A stretch of DNA of 64,000 nucleotides from Nitzschia sp. DOCU1. Lineage: Eukaryota; Bacillariophyta; Bacillariophyceae; Bacillariales; Bacillariaceae. Numbering within the stretch: the first letter of the stretch is position 1; each line of letters starts with the position of its first letter. The stretch is from contig OX595999.1 in NCBI GenBank assembly GCA_951394045.1, forward strand, positions 372,001 through 436,000, given 5' to 3'. Below are positions 31,254 to 41,576 of the stretch, piece by piece. The position numbers and the translations under genes were made by a program. Under the pieces are notes generated by a model, which searched no databases, had not been told where the DNA came from, and saw nothing but the letters and a program-made list of their open reading frames with translations.

Positions 31254-32712
31254 GTTTGTCCTTTTTGTAAGATTATGACAAACCATGTTGTTGCAGCAGA
31301 ATGTGACCACGGTTGGACAGGGGAAGTTTCGGAAAATTGTGGTTCCAGCGCTATTGGGATAGTATTGATAAACCGTTTCACTTGGGAGCGCTACCGGTAG
31401 GCCATTCGTGTCGCTCTAATGGTGCTTTTTGAGAAGAAAACTTATGGACTTGTTCTTCAAATATGCTCATTTTATGTCATAATAGTGTCGATTCGGCACC
31501 GGTTTGTGCCCTTGAAATTCCACGTCGATTGCGCCCAAAATGCCATGAGGGAATCGAAGATTATCCGCCCAGCCGATGGCCCCCATAGTATCTGGTTTCG
31601 CTCTCTACTGGTAGTATTCGATTCCGGCCGGAGGCTGCACTGTAGTAACTACCAGTACAGCTAGCTTTTGGTATCGTCTGCAGTATGCTATGTAAATATA
31701 ACACAATTCCATTTTAGTCCAGCCGGTAGGGAGGTATGGTTCGTCGCAGAGAATCTCAGCGAAGGCAGCAGTTCGCAGTTGCCCTCGTTAAATTGCGCCC
31801 CAAATGCCATGAGAAGGAATAGAATTCTCCGCCCCGCCGATGATGGCCCCCATAGCATCTGGTTTCGCTCTCTACTGGTAGTATTCGATTCCGGCCGGAG
31901 GCTGCACTGTAGTAACTACCAGTACAGCTAGCTTTTGGTATCGTCTGCAGTATGCAATGTAAATAAAACACGATTCCATTTTAGTCCAGCCGGTAGGGAA
32001 GTAGTACTGTACCTGGTAGGTCCCAAACAACACGGCCCCCGGAGTATTTCCTTCTCGGCTCAGTCCAGGCAGCAGGTATGCAAATAACTGAACTACTGAC
32101 TATTTGCACCACCATACCACCAGCCAGCAAACCCACTTTCGATTGCAACGAGCGAAATGGTTCGTCGCAGAGAATCTCAGCGAAAGCAGCAGTTCGCAGT
32201 TGCCCTCGTTAAGTTCTATGTTGATCTTGATTCAAGCGACGACTGAAAAAGGAGGATGTCCGTCGAGTACTACCATAAAACTACTAACTTCTTCCCTTGC
32301 ACGGATTCTGCCTAAGTAACTAATATCATACTGTAGCATGTCACACTGCATGTCATCTAGGGAGCGGTAGAGTCGTAAGATGCTATCATCGGTAGTTAGT
32401 CCCGCTGCCGACGAGGGGACTTATGGCGGTTAGAGCAGCCGCTCCAGGTGCGCGTTGCCGTCATGTGACGTCACACAGCTGAAAGGGCAATTTTGGTCTT
32501 TCAGTCCTGCCACAATAGTACCGGTAGTCAAATTGCTTCCAACGGTCGCAGCGCTACTAGTAGAGGTCAGTTGGTACACCGATTCCTTCATTTCCGTGAT
32601 GGCGGTTGGAGTGCGAAATCGAATGAACTACCGATGGAATCTGTGAGAGAGGGGGTCAGACCGCTGCTTGGCTTGTTTTAGTTCCCTTGCATTGTTGGAA
32701 TAGTAGATAAAC
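31254..32712. other. Intergenic region containing the direct repeats
   Basis: About 1.46 kb between two divergent genes. Apart from the repeats at 31528-32212, I see no supported gene. Promoters for both neighbours should lie here. Confidence 0.4.
31528..32212. repeat. Noncoding direct repeats, about 205 bp twice plus a 54-bp part three times or less
   Basis: A unit beginning ATTGCGCCC occurs at 31528-31734 and again at 31792-32002 (step 264 bp), sharing GGCCCCCATAG and TCTGGTTTCGCTCTCTACTG. The 54-bp spacer after unit 1 (31738-31791, GGTTCGTCGCAGAGAATCTC) recurs at 32159-32212 with one or two changes. The units are strongly similar but not identical. No coding frame runs through them. Confidence 0.75.
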
Positions 32713-34335
32713 ATGGCTCCGGATGCCGATAAGGACCGCAAAAAGAAGCAGGATGCGACCCACTTGGAGAAGAATGATCGCGTGCTTCTCGCAAACAAGG
32801 GCGAAGGTCATGATGCCACCATGGAATTGGTCCTCAAACGAGTCGTCACGGACTTTTCCTACATTGAAAAGCCAGTTCGTTGCTTTCTAAAATTTAAACC
32901 TAAAGGTGCAAGTCTCTCGTGCAATGAAAAGAAGGAAGTTATTCTTGCACGACCAGATTCTGTCGGATCGGAACAAGAGTTTGCCCTGATTGACGATGGT
33001 GAAGGCTCGCTTATTGTTCAAAATACAAAAACCAAGCAGGTCTTGTGCTCGAACGCTGATGGTGTTGTTTACGCTTCTTCTCAGACGTGCCAAAAAGAGG
33101 GCTTTGAGAAGTGGGAACTGACCACTGCAATTTATGGTGGGTTCCATATTACATCGGCCGCAAGCAGCAGAAAACTCGCCTGCGATGGAAACATGATTTG
33201 CACTCGCCCCACGACTTTACCTGATTATGATGTCTGGCACGTTGACTTGACCAGTGGAGAGCTTTGCTTCCTGTCCCTAGCATCTCAGGATGTGCGAGTC
33301 CGGTGTGACCAAACGGGCAAACTTTCACTTAGCAAACACTGGCTCTGCAAGGAGGCATGGAGATTTTCAAAATCGAGTGAGGGTCTCATTCGAATCTCCC
33401 CTTGGGCAGATGCGGGGATGTTTCTCTCATCAAATTGGGCCGGTGAGGTTAGCACTACTAAGAAGAGAGGAGAGGCTGAAACGTGGGTGGTTGAAAAGGC
33501 GCCCGGTGGGCATTCGGGGCTTATTATTCGGTCGGCCATCACCGGTCGGATTCTATGCAAGCAAGACTCGAATCAAAGTCCTCTTTGCACAATCGACGAC
33601 AAATTTTATCTGGATGATTGCTGCGTCTGGAATCTAGAGTCTGTGACTAGGCAAACGTACTATCTAGCATGCAGCGATGATGCTGGCAGACGTTTGGAAG
33701 CGACAAAGAAAGGAAGTATTCGCACAAGAAGGCTTCCGTTACGAATATTGTCTGAAGAGTGGAAAATTGAGGCTTCATCAGATAGGAGTGGCATCTTTAC
33801 TCTTTACTCCAACGGAGCGCATCGGTTTCTGGGGTCATCTTGTTCTGGTGAATTGTTTATGATGGAACGCCCCGACGGTAAAGGTTCTGAGAAATGGTTG
33901 ATCGAAGAGCAAGAAGAGGGACTCGTTCTGATATCCCATATTCACCATCGCATCCTAGTTTGTCCTAGCGATACTCTTCCATGCACGGTATTACCGGGTA
34001 CGACTGTAGTCGGGTGTACACGCTGGATGTTGGAGCCGAAAATCCCTCGACCACCAATTAGCAAGGAGAAAAATACAACTGCTGTGGGGACCGAAGTTGC
34101 CATGGGCATTGCAACAGGGAGCGCCGTTGGGGCAATCGGGATGATGACACACAAAGTGGGTGTTGGTGGCCACCACCAAGGTCGTAATACCAGGGTGGCG
34201 GAGGCCTTGTCTTGTATTACTCGGAAATTCTCGCTCCGTTCGTCCGAGGATCTCTTGGCTCCGGGGCATTCCATGACACGAAGCGATTCGACGACAGGAA
34301 ATGAAAGGTCGTTTGCTACTTGGCGCTGTTGGTAA
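32713..34335 (+). CDS. Fascin-like beta-trefoil protein
   Basis: A 540-residue single exon from ACATGG. A charged N-terminus is followed by repeated beta-trefoil-type units, each with a short hydrophobic pattern such as GFHITSAASSRKLACD, GELCFLSLASQDVRVRCD, GMFLSSNWAGEVSTTKK and GLIIRSAITGRILCKQ. This is the pattern of fascin or actin-cross-linking domains. A Gly/Ala-rich hydrophobic stretch (VAMGIATGSAVGAIGMMTHK) at about 455-475 may touch membrane or serve as a linker. The protein ends SFATWRCW. A paralogue at 54727-56162 has GELCFIGC and FANWRCW in matching places. Actin bundling is possible by family but unproven; trefoils also bind sugars. Confidence 0.65.
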   Translation: MAPDADKDRKKKQDATHLEKNDRVLLANKGEGHDATMELVLKRVVTDFSYIEKPVRCFLKFKPKGASLSCNEKKEVILARPDSVGSEQEFALIDDGEGSLIVQNTKTKQVLCSNADGVVYASSQTCQKEGFEKWELTTAIYGGFHITSAASSRKLACDGNMICTRPTTLPDYDVWHVDLTSGELCFLSLASQDVRVRCDQTGKLSLSKHWLCKEAWRFSKSSEGLIRISPWADAGMFLSSNWAGEVSTTKKRGEAETWVVEKAPGGHSGLIIRSAITGRILCKQDSNQSPLCTIDDKFYLDDCCVWNLESVTRQTYYLACSDDAGRRLEATKKGSIRTRRLPLRILSEEWKIEASSDRSGIFTLYSNGAHRFLGSSCSGELFMMERPDGKGSEKWLIEEQEEGLVLISHIHHRILVCPSDTLPCTVLPGTTVVGCTRWMLEPKIPRPPISKEKNTTAVGTEVAMGIATGSAVGAIGMMTHKVGVGGHHQGRNTRVAEALSCITRKFSLRSSEDLLAPGHSMTRSDSTTGNERSFATWRCW

Positions 34336-34521
34336 CAAAAACATTTTATGGTCTTGCGCCACTTTTTTGCTATGCTACATTCACACGTTTGACGAAAGAA
34401 ATTAGACGTTTATCAACAATCACACAAGCTCGGACTGCTTCCAATTCGACACAAGTTGTGCGTGGGTGCACGAACAAGGTAGTTCCAAAAAGTTGCTAAA
34501 GTAGTACATCCCCCCTCTTTT

Positions 34522-36273
34522 TTAATTACTCGATTGTTGAAAGCATTCAATGAGTTCCAACGCCAGCTGTTGACATTCGATCGTGTCGGGATGATTCGCC
34601 ATGTTGGGTGGAGGCGACGTATAGTCCGTCGAAGCTAGCTCTTTCAATAGACTGACAAAGCCCAAATCTTTGACCAAGTCCTTGGCCATTTCATTGCAGG
34701 TTTCTTCGATAATGGGTGATGATGGAGATGCTTCATCTTTGCAACAACGCATCGAGTTATTCGAATTGTGGTGGTGTACACCAAATACGACTCGAGCTCC
34801 CACCAAGAGTCGACGTAGCCGGGTTGTGGGGTCCGATTCTTCCACCAAACTTTCCAAAGAACTGCATACCAAGCTGACGACCGTCTCTTCATCATGATCT
34901 AGCAGAGCACCATTGCAAACGACAAAGTTATACAAAAAGGTACACGCGGCTTGTCGAACTTGGACCGTGTCATGATTCCAATCTCGAATGGCAGCTTCCA
35001 CCAAAAGACGGCTTCTCGGGACAGAAGCAGAAGCAGCAGTGGGGCTGTTCTTGTTGCCGCCCCAACTAGTACTACCAGCAAAATTGCTTGCCACACACCA
35101 CGCTAGGCTTCTCGACGCTGGGGTGGTAAAGAGTTGGGGATGGTGGTTGGTGGTGGATGTTGTAGTATCATCAGATTTGGATTGATCGTCCAAGGCTTGT
35201 ACAAGACCTTCCATGCAGGTAGTGACGGCGGGTGAAGAATCGTCGGCATAATAAAGCACCACCAATCTCAAAAACAAGAGACTAAAGGAAACCAACTTTG
35301 CTTCCTGAACCAGTCGCCACAGTTCGGGAACACAAATCTCCACATCTTCCTGCACATTGTGCTTTCCTGGAGACGTAGTGGATGAATTGCCTGCTGATCC
35401 GCTAGAGCTTGTCATTCCTTGAAGCGCCGTGGCCAGTCTGGAAATGGCCACTTGTGCGGCATCGTTCAAATGTGGGGCTAATTTGGAAGCACAAAGCGTC
35501 AAAGATTTCGTATCATTGGACAACATGGGTTTGGTGTACTTGCTCAAAATATTCTTGCCTGAAGCCAAGGGGGGTGTAATCGGTCGACTGTGCTGCTGAT
35601 TCTTTGCGGCAGGTGAATCTACCAACGACGGAGACTGGGGTCCCTGTTTCAGGGGAACTGCGGCTGCTGCTGCGGTCGAGCCTCCACTCCCACTGCTGCT
35701 GCTGCTAGCCCAAGGATTATGATGATTCCCACCACCCGTCAACGGTACGGCCGGTAGTGCAACTGATGCCATGACGGGTGAAGTGGTGGCTTGTACTGGC
35801 GCCGTTTGGGTAATTTGCATTTGTTCCAACATGGGCCTGACTAATTGTCCCATGGGACTGGAAAGAAATCGTTGTGGAACTTGTAAAATCCATGCCGGTA
35901 CTCCCTGGGGTAATTTCAATCCTTGCAGGGCAGCTTCATTTGAAAAATGATTGCAATTACATTTTAGCAAATCATAGGTTTGTACATTGTACTTTGGTGA
36001 TGCGGTTCGTTGACACCAGGCATCAAAGTCATTTTGCGAGACTTGTGTAATGCCCAGGCGTTGAGTTTGCACGGGATGAATCCCCGCCGATCGTCGAAAG
36101 GCATGAGGTTCGACAGCTTGAATACCTCCACCAAAGAAATATTCCTTCCCAAAGACCAGGAGAGCTGTATGGGGAATCATGTCAATCACGTGGTTCGGCC
36201 CCAAAAATTGAAGCGACAACGTCCTGGCCATTCCCTGGCTTAAATCGTAGACTGCCAAGTACACTTCTGTCAT
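34522..36273 (-). CDS. PPPDE-family desumoylating/deubiquitinating isopeptidase with PUL-like C-terminus
   Basis: A 583-residue single exon. The PPPDE (DUF862, DeSI) cysteine-protease fold occupies residues 1-130: VYLAVYDLSQGMA opens it, the catalytic His is H35 in IPHTALLVFGKEYFFGGG, and the catalytic Cys is C107 in CNCNHFSNEAAL. A Pro/Ser/Gln/Ala-rich linker spans about 150-250. The rest is helical with repeated hydrophobic stretches (VSFSLLFLRLVVLYYAD, CTFLYNFVVCNGALL), consistent with a PUL/armadillo-like domain as found in PLAA and in some DeSI relatives. The family removes SUMO or ubiquitin from substrates in cytosol or nucleus. Both catalytic residues are present, so it is probably active. 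It converges with the fascin-like gene. Confidence 0.85.
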   Translation of the reverse strand: MTEVYLAVYDLSQGMARTLSLQFLGPNHVIDMIPHTALLVFGKEYFFGGGIQAVEPHAFRRSAGIHPVQTQRLGITQVSQNDFDAWCQRTASPKYNVQTYDLLKCNCNHFSNEAALQGLKLPQGVPAWILQVPQRFLSSPMGQLVRPMLEQMQITQTAPVQATTSPVMASVALPAVPLTGGGNHHNPWASSSSSGSGGSTAAAAAVPLKQGPQSPSLVDSPAAKNQQHSRPITPPLASGKNILSKYTKPMLSNDTKSLTLCASKLAPHLNDAAQVAISRLATALQGMTSSSGSAGNSSTTSPGKHNVQEDVEICVPELWRLVQEAKLVSFSLLFLRLVVLYYADDSSPAVTTCMEGLVQALDDQSKSDDTTTSTTNHHPQLFTTPASRSLAWCVASNFAGSTSWGGNKNSPTAASASVPRSRLLVEAAIRDWNHDTVQVRQAACTFLYNFVVCNGALLDHDEETVVSLVCSSLESLVEESDPTTRLRRLLVGARVVFGVHHHNSNNSMRCCKDEASPSSPIIEETCNEMAKDLVKDLGFVSLLKELASTDYTSPPPNMANHPDTIECQQLALELIECFQQSSN

Positions 36274-36756
36274 TATTATTATATTGTGCAGTGCAACAAT
36301 AGACTAAAAGGTGACACACAAGTCAACACAACGAGACGGCCGTCGTTGTTGCAATCAATGATGATTGAGTGAGTGCGTCGCGAGGATTCCGACAGAACGA
36401 TGATGTGTCATCTCTTTTTTTCGAAAGGGAACGATGCCCCACGAATGAATGCCTCGAGGAAGCTGGAAGAACTTTCGGCAGGCAGGCGGGCGGGCGGGCG
36501 GAGAAAAGGGTTTTTAGTAAGAATTCGAATGGGTCGAAAGGGATTACGTCATCCGTCCAGATGAACACACGACGTCATCCAAAAAGGTTCCAATGAGTCA
36601 AACGACGACACATCTTTCATCTCCTTTCCCACCATATGAGCGAACTATGCATGGCGATGAGACGATGATGGACCCGACGGGCACTTTTCCCCTTGTATCG
36701 CCGTCCACTGCCGCCTATCATATGGCAATGATACTCCACCCACCATAATCAGAACA
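36274..36756. other. Shared upstream region of the PPPDE and sulfotransferase genes
   Basis: The two genes diverge from this 0.48 kb. It includes a short GGCGGGCG microsatellite near 36480-36500. No transcription factor site is assigned. Confidence 0.4.
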
Positions 36757-38037
36757 ATGCCCCAAGATACTTCCACTGCGGCGGTGTTGCGAAACTTTGA
36801 TCGTTACAATGACAATCGAGGGAGCAGCAGCAATGACGCCGTCTACGAGTTTACTCGCAAATTTGAAAAATCCGTCAAGAACAATCCACTGTGTGGGATT
36901 TGTTTTTTGGAATGGCTAAGATTGGTATGGAAACAACGTTCTTGTATAGCTTGGCGATTGTATTGGCCTCGTTTACTAGTCTTGTCGTGTTTGGCGTGTG
37001 TGAATTCCCTGTTGAGGATTCCCGAATGGTGGTGGTGGGAATCTCGCATTCAAAGCACAAACTTGCCTGCACGTCCCGTGTTTATTCTGGGACATCCACG
37101 TACTGGAACGACCTTGATGCATTCTTTATTGGCCTTGGATACCGAGCAATTTTGTGTCTGTACGACGTTTTGTGCCGGATTTCCACATTCGTTCTTGTGG
37201 TTGGAACGATTCAAGGCTTTGTTTTCTGGCCTAATAGACAAGACACGTCCCATGGATGAAATGCCACTTCATTTTGATTTGCCACAAGAAGATGAGTTGG
37301 CGACAAATTGTATGACTGCTTCTCATATGGTCAGTCCGTACATGGCCCTTTGGTTTATGGAACAAGAACCGACCTTGCGACCCTATTTTGCCTTTGATGG
37401 TGATACTTTGACGGGTGATGAGTCCTTGCCACCCGATCAAATGGCAGCTGCACGCAAGACTTGGACTTCAGCATTCTTGTATTTACTCAAAAAGTTGACG
37501 CTTCGATGGCAATTACGAAATTCTACTGGCAAAGCACCACCACGACTATTATTGAAAAGTCCCGTCCATACTGCCCGCATTCCACTATTGCGTCAATTAT
37601 TTCCCGATGCTCAATTTGTGTATATGCATCGACATCCCTATCAAGTTTTTGTGAGTGCGGCACATATGGCCGATACTACGTATTGGTATACTTATCTGGA
37701 TCAACCCACCAGTCTACAAATTCAAGAATTTATATTGCGACAATATGAAATCTTGTGGGAGCGTTATCAACACGACAAACTCTTGCTAAAAGACTCGGAC
37801 TTTGTTGAAATTTCGTATGATGAATTGACCCAAGATCCCATGGCGACCCTGGAACGAGTGTATCGCCATCTAAACTGGACTTACTCGGAGGAATTTCGCT
37901 CCAAACTCCAAGCAGATTTGGGAGATCGTCGGGACTATCGAGTCAATGCACATGCCTCCTTGTCGCCGGCGATTCGTCAAATTCTTGACGAACGATGGAG
38001 TGAAAGTTTCCAAGTCTTGGGCTACCAAAAAGGATGA
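36757..38037 (+). CDS. Sulfotransferase-family protein, membrane-anchored
   Basis: A 426-residue single exon starting ACAATG. A hydrophobic segment at about residues 68-86 (LYWPRLLVLSCLACVNSLL) before the catalytic domain suggests a membrane anchor. The PAPS 5'-phosphosulfate loop is ILGHPRTGTTLMHSLL at 110-125. The 3'-phosphate motif is FVYMHRHPYQVFVSAAHM, with Arg and Ser positions conserved. The core length fits the Sulfotransfer_3 type. It should transfer sulfate from PAPS to a carbohydrate, lipid or small molecule, probably in the Golgi or another endomembrane. Substrate unknown. Diatoms carry many such genes. Confidence 0.85.
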   Translation: MPQDTSTAAVLRNFDRYNDNRGSSSNDAVYEFTRKFEKSVKNNPLCGICFLEWLRLVWKQRSCIAWRLYWPRLLVLSCLACVNSLLRIPEWWWWESRIQSTNLPARPVFILGHPRTGTTLMHSLLALDTEQFCVCTTFCAGFPHSFLWLERFKALFSGLIDKTRPMDEMPLHFDLPQEDELATNCMTASHMVSPYMALWFMEQEPTLRPYFAFDGDTLTGDESLPPDQMAAARKTWTSAFLYLLKKLTLRWQLRNSTGKAPPRLLLKSPVHTARIPLLRQLFPDAQFVYMHRHPYQVFVSAAHMADTTYWYTYLDQPTSLQIQEFILRQYEILWERYQHDKLLLKDSDFVEISYDELTQDPMATLERVYRHLNWTYSEEFRSKLQADLGDRRDYRVNAHASLSPAIRQILDERWSESFQVLGYQKG

Positions 38038-38420
38038 ATAGAAACAAAAGGATAGTGTTAAAAGGCAACGTGTATAGTACGGCGTGTAGTGTAGTAGTAG
38101 CTACCGGTAGTAGCAATGCGGCTGTCTATTCGTCAAGTCGGCTGGGTCGATTGTTGCAGCCATCCTGTGTTCGGACGGGTCGGAAGAAATCGCTTACGTC
38201 AGCACATATGTCAAGTCCAAGTGATTACGTCAGCGCCAAAGCGTTTTCCCGTGCGTGTGTTGGATGCCGAGTAAGATTGGCAAAGGGCGTGAGATGGAAA
38301 GGACACCGCCGCGAGATGGATGCTGATTGTATCCATCAAAGTCAAAATCTTTCGAGTGCTCTTGTCTTGACAACTCTCGATTCGGATATCTTTCGTTTTG
38401 CAGTACAGTAGTAGTACAAA
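38038..38420. other. Intergenic, upstream of gcvT
   Basis: About 0.4 kb, same-strand spacer. It must contain the sulfotransferase 3' end signals and the gcvT promoter. A GTAGTAGTAG-type microsatellite recurs here as elsewhere in the window. Confidence 0.35.
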
Positions 38421-39870
38421 ATGTCGCCTCTCAAAGTTGTCTCCGCATCCTCCGTGCATCGCTTGGTTCCAAAAGCAATTGCCACCCTCCAACGACGTGG
38501 ATTGGCAGCAGCAGCCGCTTCTTCGGAACCTCTCGTCAAGACGGCATGTAATGACCTTCACAAGGAATTGGGTGGAGACATGGTGCCTTTTGCAGGCTAT
38601 GAATTGCCCGTCTTGTACAAGGGTGAAAATGGAGGAGTCATGAAGGAACATTTGTGGTGTCGTGAGACGGGCAAGGCTAGCATGTTTGATGTGTCACACA
38701 TGGGGCAGGTACGAATAAGGATCGGGTTAGCAATGAGAAGGTTGCATGGGCGGCAACCTTTTTTGCTCAACTCTTCTTCTCACTCTCTATTTCACTTACT
38801 TTCTATACTTCTAGATTCGTTGGCATGGAAAGGATCGAGCAGCATTTTTGGAAAAGATTGTTGTGGGAGACATTGCCGGCCTAGCTCCAGGCTCTGGTTT
38901 ATTGAGTTTGGTCACCAATGCGCAAGGTGGCATTCTCGATGATACCGTCATTACTAATGCGGGCGATTACATTTACATGGTCGTCAATGGGGCTACCAAA
39001 TTTGGTGACATGGCACATTTTCAAGAACAAATGGCCGACTTTGGCGGAGATGTCACCATGGAATATTTGGAAGATTCCATGCAATTGTTAGCGATTCAAG
39101 GTCCGGGGGCTGCAGCGGCAGTGGCCAAACTTTTGCCTGCTGGTTTTGATTTGACGAAAATGGCATTCATGACTGGAGCCGATACGACATTGGATGGCAT
39201 TCAAGGATGTCGTATTACTCGGTGAGTAATCTTGCTGGGTAAATCGGACAAGGATCTGCTTTTCCATGCTCATATTCACTCTGTGCATTGTTGCTGTTTC
39301 AGGTGTGGATATACAGGAGAAGATGGATTCGAAATTGCCATGCCAGCAGAAAATGCTGTAGCGATTGCTTCCAAACTATTGGAAGATCCGACGGTCAACC
39401 CTACCGGTTTGGGTGCACGCGATTCGTTGCGTTTAGAAGCAGGATTGTGTCTGTATGGACATGACTTGAACGAAACCATTAATCCCGTCATGGCAGCCTT
39501 GGGGTGGACACTGGGTGGACCAGGAAGCAGACGTCGAACCGAACAAGGCTTTCTTGGAGCTTCACACTTTTTGACGCCAGATGGAAAGTTCAAAAAGCAA
39601 GAAAAGAAACGAGTGGGTATCATGGGCATGAAGGCTCCGGCTCGTGAACACACCGAGATTTATGACGCCACAGGCGAGACATTGATTGGTGAAGTCACGT
39701 CGGGTACCTTTTCACCTTGTCTCAAGGCGCCCATTGCCATGGGATACGTCAATACCGCCAGTTCCAAGAATGATACAGAGGTCATGCTCAAGATTCGAAA
39801 CAAGATGCAAAAGGCTGTCGTCACCAAGATGCCATTTGTCGAGTCGCGATACTATCGAGTACCAGAGTAA
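38421..39870 (+). CDS. gcvT: Glycine cleavage system T-protein (aminomethyltransferase), mitochondrial
   Basis: Three exons, 38421-38708, 38815-39221 and 39303-39870 (introns 106 and 81 bp), encode about 420 residues in one frame. The first 35 residues (KAIATLQRRGLAAAAASSEP) form a mitochondrial presequence. The folate-binding GcvT domain covers most of the rest: FAGYELPVLY, SMFDVSHMGQIRWHG across the first splice, LAIQGPGAA, RCGYTGEDGFEIAMP across the second splice, and GLGARDSLRLEAGLCLYGHD. The C-terminal barrel holds LIGEVTSGTFSPCLKAPIAMGYV. It transfers the methylene of aminomethylated H-protein to tetrahydrofolate, releasing ammonia, in photorespiratory glycine oxidation. Length matches the family. 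Confidence 0.95.
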
Positions 39871-40004
39871 ACAATAGATAGAATGAACGTTGAACATTAC
39901 TTCTCCTCGTCTTGCTGTAACTGCTTTGGGGTGACCGAGGCTAGGGTCAGAAGGGCTACAAATACTATCTGTGGCAGGGGGCACTATTAACATGTTCTTA
40001 TAGC

Positions 40005-41576
40005 CTACTCTTCAGACGACTCGCTGCCGTTGTCGTTTGAAGACTTGTTGCTCTTTCTCTTTTCAAGCTTGGCCTTGGAGCTCGAGCTATAGTTGGTGTG
40101 CAGTCTGTCTCGAAAGGCCTGTCCGATCTTCTCGCGGGCCAAGTGATCCCCGGTTTCACACCATTGTTGATCTTCATCCTGCTTGACAAAGCCCCCATTT
40201 GACCGTACAATATCCAGAATCTCCGAGACAATAAGAGATTTAGCCATCTTGCCGCTGGCCTGGACGTACCGTTCACAGTTTTGTTCCACCAGACTGATGA
40301 ACCATTGGTTTCCGGCGTGCTTTCTTGGGACACTGCCTCGCGAACAGATCACGTCGAACGGGCCAGGTTCGTAATCCGGGCCAAGAGGGGTCATGGGCTC
40401 AAACTTCCTTATAGACTTTCTCCATGCCGTTGGACCGGAAATATCCTCACTGTCATCATCGTCTACGTCGTTGGAGACAGCGGCTGGCTTCTTGTCCATT
40501 TCTTCATCTTCAGACTCATCGTCTTCTCGGTTCACGATGGATCCACCCCACACATAAGAGTACTTTCTCTGGAACATATTAAGAAGGTCTGTTCCAGCTG
40601 AAAGCTGCTTTTCTTGTTCAATTAGAACAGGAAAAATGGCTTCCTTGGCTTGTTTTGCAGGAACATCTTCATAGCAGTTAGATCGTCCTAGCATCTGAAC
40701 GAATCGGCCCCCTGCCGCTTGGATGGCATCGTACAGCGAGTCAACAATCGCTTCTTGGTCTTCAGGCTTAGCACTAGAAAAGCCTCTTCCCGCGTGAGCC
40801 ATGGCTAGCACCAACAGCCTACGATTGCCAAGATTGAAGTGAGAGATAAAGGCGCGTCCGATGATTACATCGTAAGACTTGAGGCCAGGAACTGGCTTGA
40901 GAACAGGAATCACAGGCAACGAAGCCCGAGTCGAGGGGGCAGGAGCAGATTTGCCACTCGCCCTTCGGGGCATGCGATGAAAGAATCGAGCCGCGGTTTC
41001 CTGGGAGACAGATGATTCGGGAAGCCAGCGCACTTTGTTGGTGGAAGGCTCTGAGCTATCCCCACCGTTGAAGGAAGTGGGGATCCTGCGCTTGCCAGCT
41101 AGTGCAAGAGCGGCTTCTTCTTCGGCAGAGTCCAAGGCTGACATCCTAGCCACTGCCTTGGCAACAGCAGCGTTCGCAAATGCGCTTCTCCCCATCCCAA
41201 TGGAGAGGAAAGCAGCGGAAGGAGCCTGGCTCATTTGACGGAGGATTTCCGCCACTGATTCAGCGCTTTCATTGCCGTCATCTTCTTCAGACTCATTGTC
41301 ATCAGATAGCGCGGCTGAATCGAGCAAACGTTCATCCGATGTAAAGGACACTCGCTTCGGGTACTGCTGGATCGGCGCATCAGCGTGGACCGAGTCTGGT
41401 CCGACTTCTTGGCGTGCAGACACCTTTGGCAATGGCAATGTCGTAGACAACTTGGAAGTAGCATCATCAGAAGATGGGAGCCTAGCGCTCGCCTCATGCC
41501 GGATGATTCCGATCAAGTCCTCTCGAACTTTTAGGCCCCCCAAGCTGAGTTCAGCATCATATGGTCGGAAGTGCAT
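40005..41576 (-). CDS. DUF6824-like protein with two domains
   Basis: About 523 residues from the ATG at 41576 (MHFRPYDAELSLGGLKVRED); the frame extends 18 codons upstream to a TTG only. Two DUF6824-like domains are visible. The first (YDVIIGRAFISHFNLGNRRL through GGRFVQML) is divergent. The second (FDVICSRGSVPRKHAGNQWF through GGFVKQDEDQQWCE and HLAREKIGQAFRDR) is close to canonical. Between them is an acidic segment (DDESEDEEMDKK), and the C-terminus is Lys/Ser-rich. Low complexity marks the N-terminal half. Nuclear regulatory use is speculative. It converges with gcvT. Confidence 0.75.
   Translation of the reverse strand: MHFRPYDAELSLGGLKVREDLIGIIRHEASARLPSSDDATSKLSTTLPLPKVSARQEVGPDSVHADAPIQQYPKRVSFTSDERLLDSAALSDDNESEEDDGNESAESVAEILRQMSQAPSAAFLSIGMGRSAFANAAVAKAVARMSALDSAEEEAALALAGKRRIPTSFNGGDSSEPSTNKVRWLPESSVSQETAARFFHRMPRRASGKSAPAPSTRASLPVIPVLKPVPGLKSYDVIIGRAFISHFNLGNRRLLVLAMAHAGRGFSSAKPEDQEAIVDSLYDAIQAAGGRFVQMLGRSNCYEDVPAKQAKEAIFPVLIEQEKQLSAGTDLLNMFQRKYSYVWGGSIVNREDDESEDEEMDKKPAAVSNDVDDDDSEDISGPTAWRKSIRKFEPMTPLGPDYEPGPFDVICSRGSVPRKHAGNQWFISLVEQNCERYVQASGKMAKSLIVSEILDIVRSNGGFVKQDEDQQWCETGDHLAREKIGQAFRDRLHTNYSSSSKAKLEKRKSNKSSNDNGSESSEE

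Noticed and set aside
34522..36273. Possible bacterial operon arrangement of neighbouring genes
   Set aside because: Introns, single-gene spacing, targeting leaders and mixed strands show nuclear eukaryotic genes.
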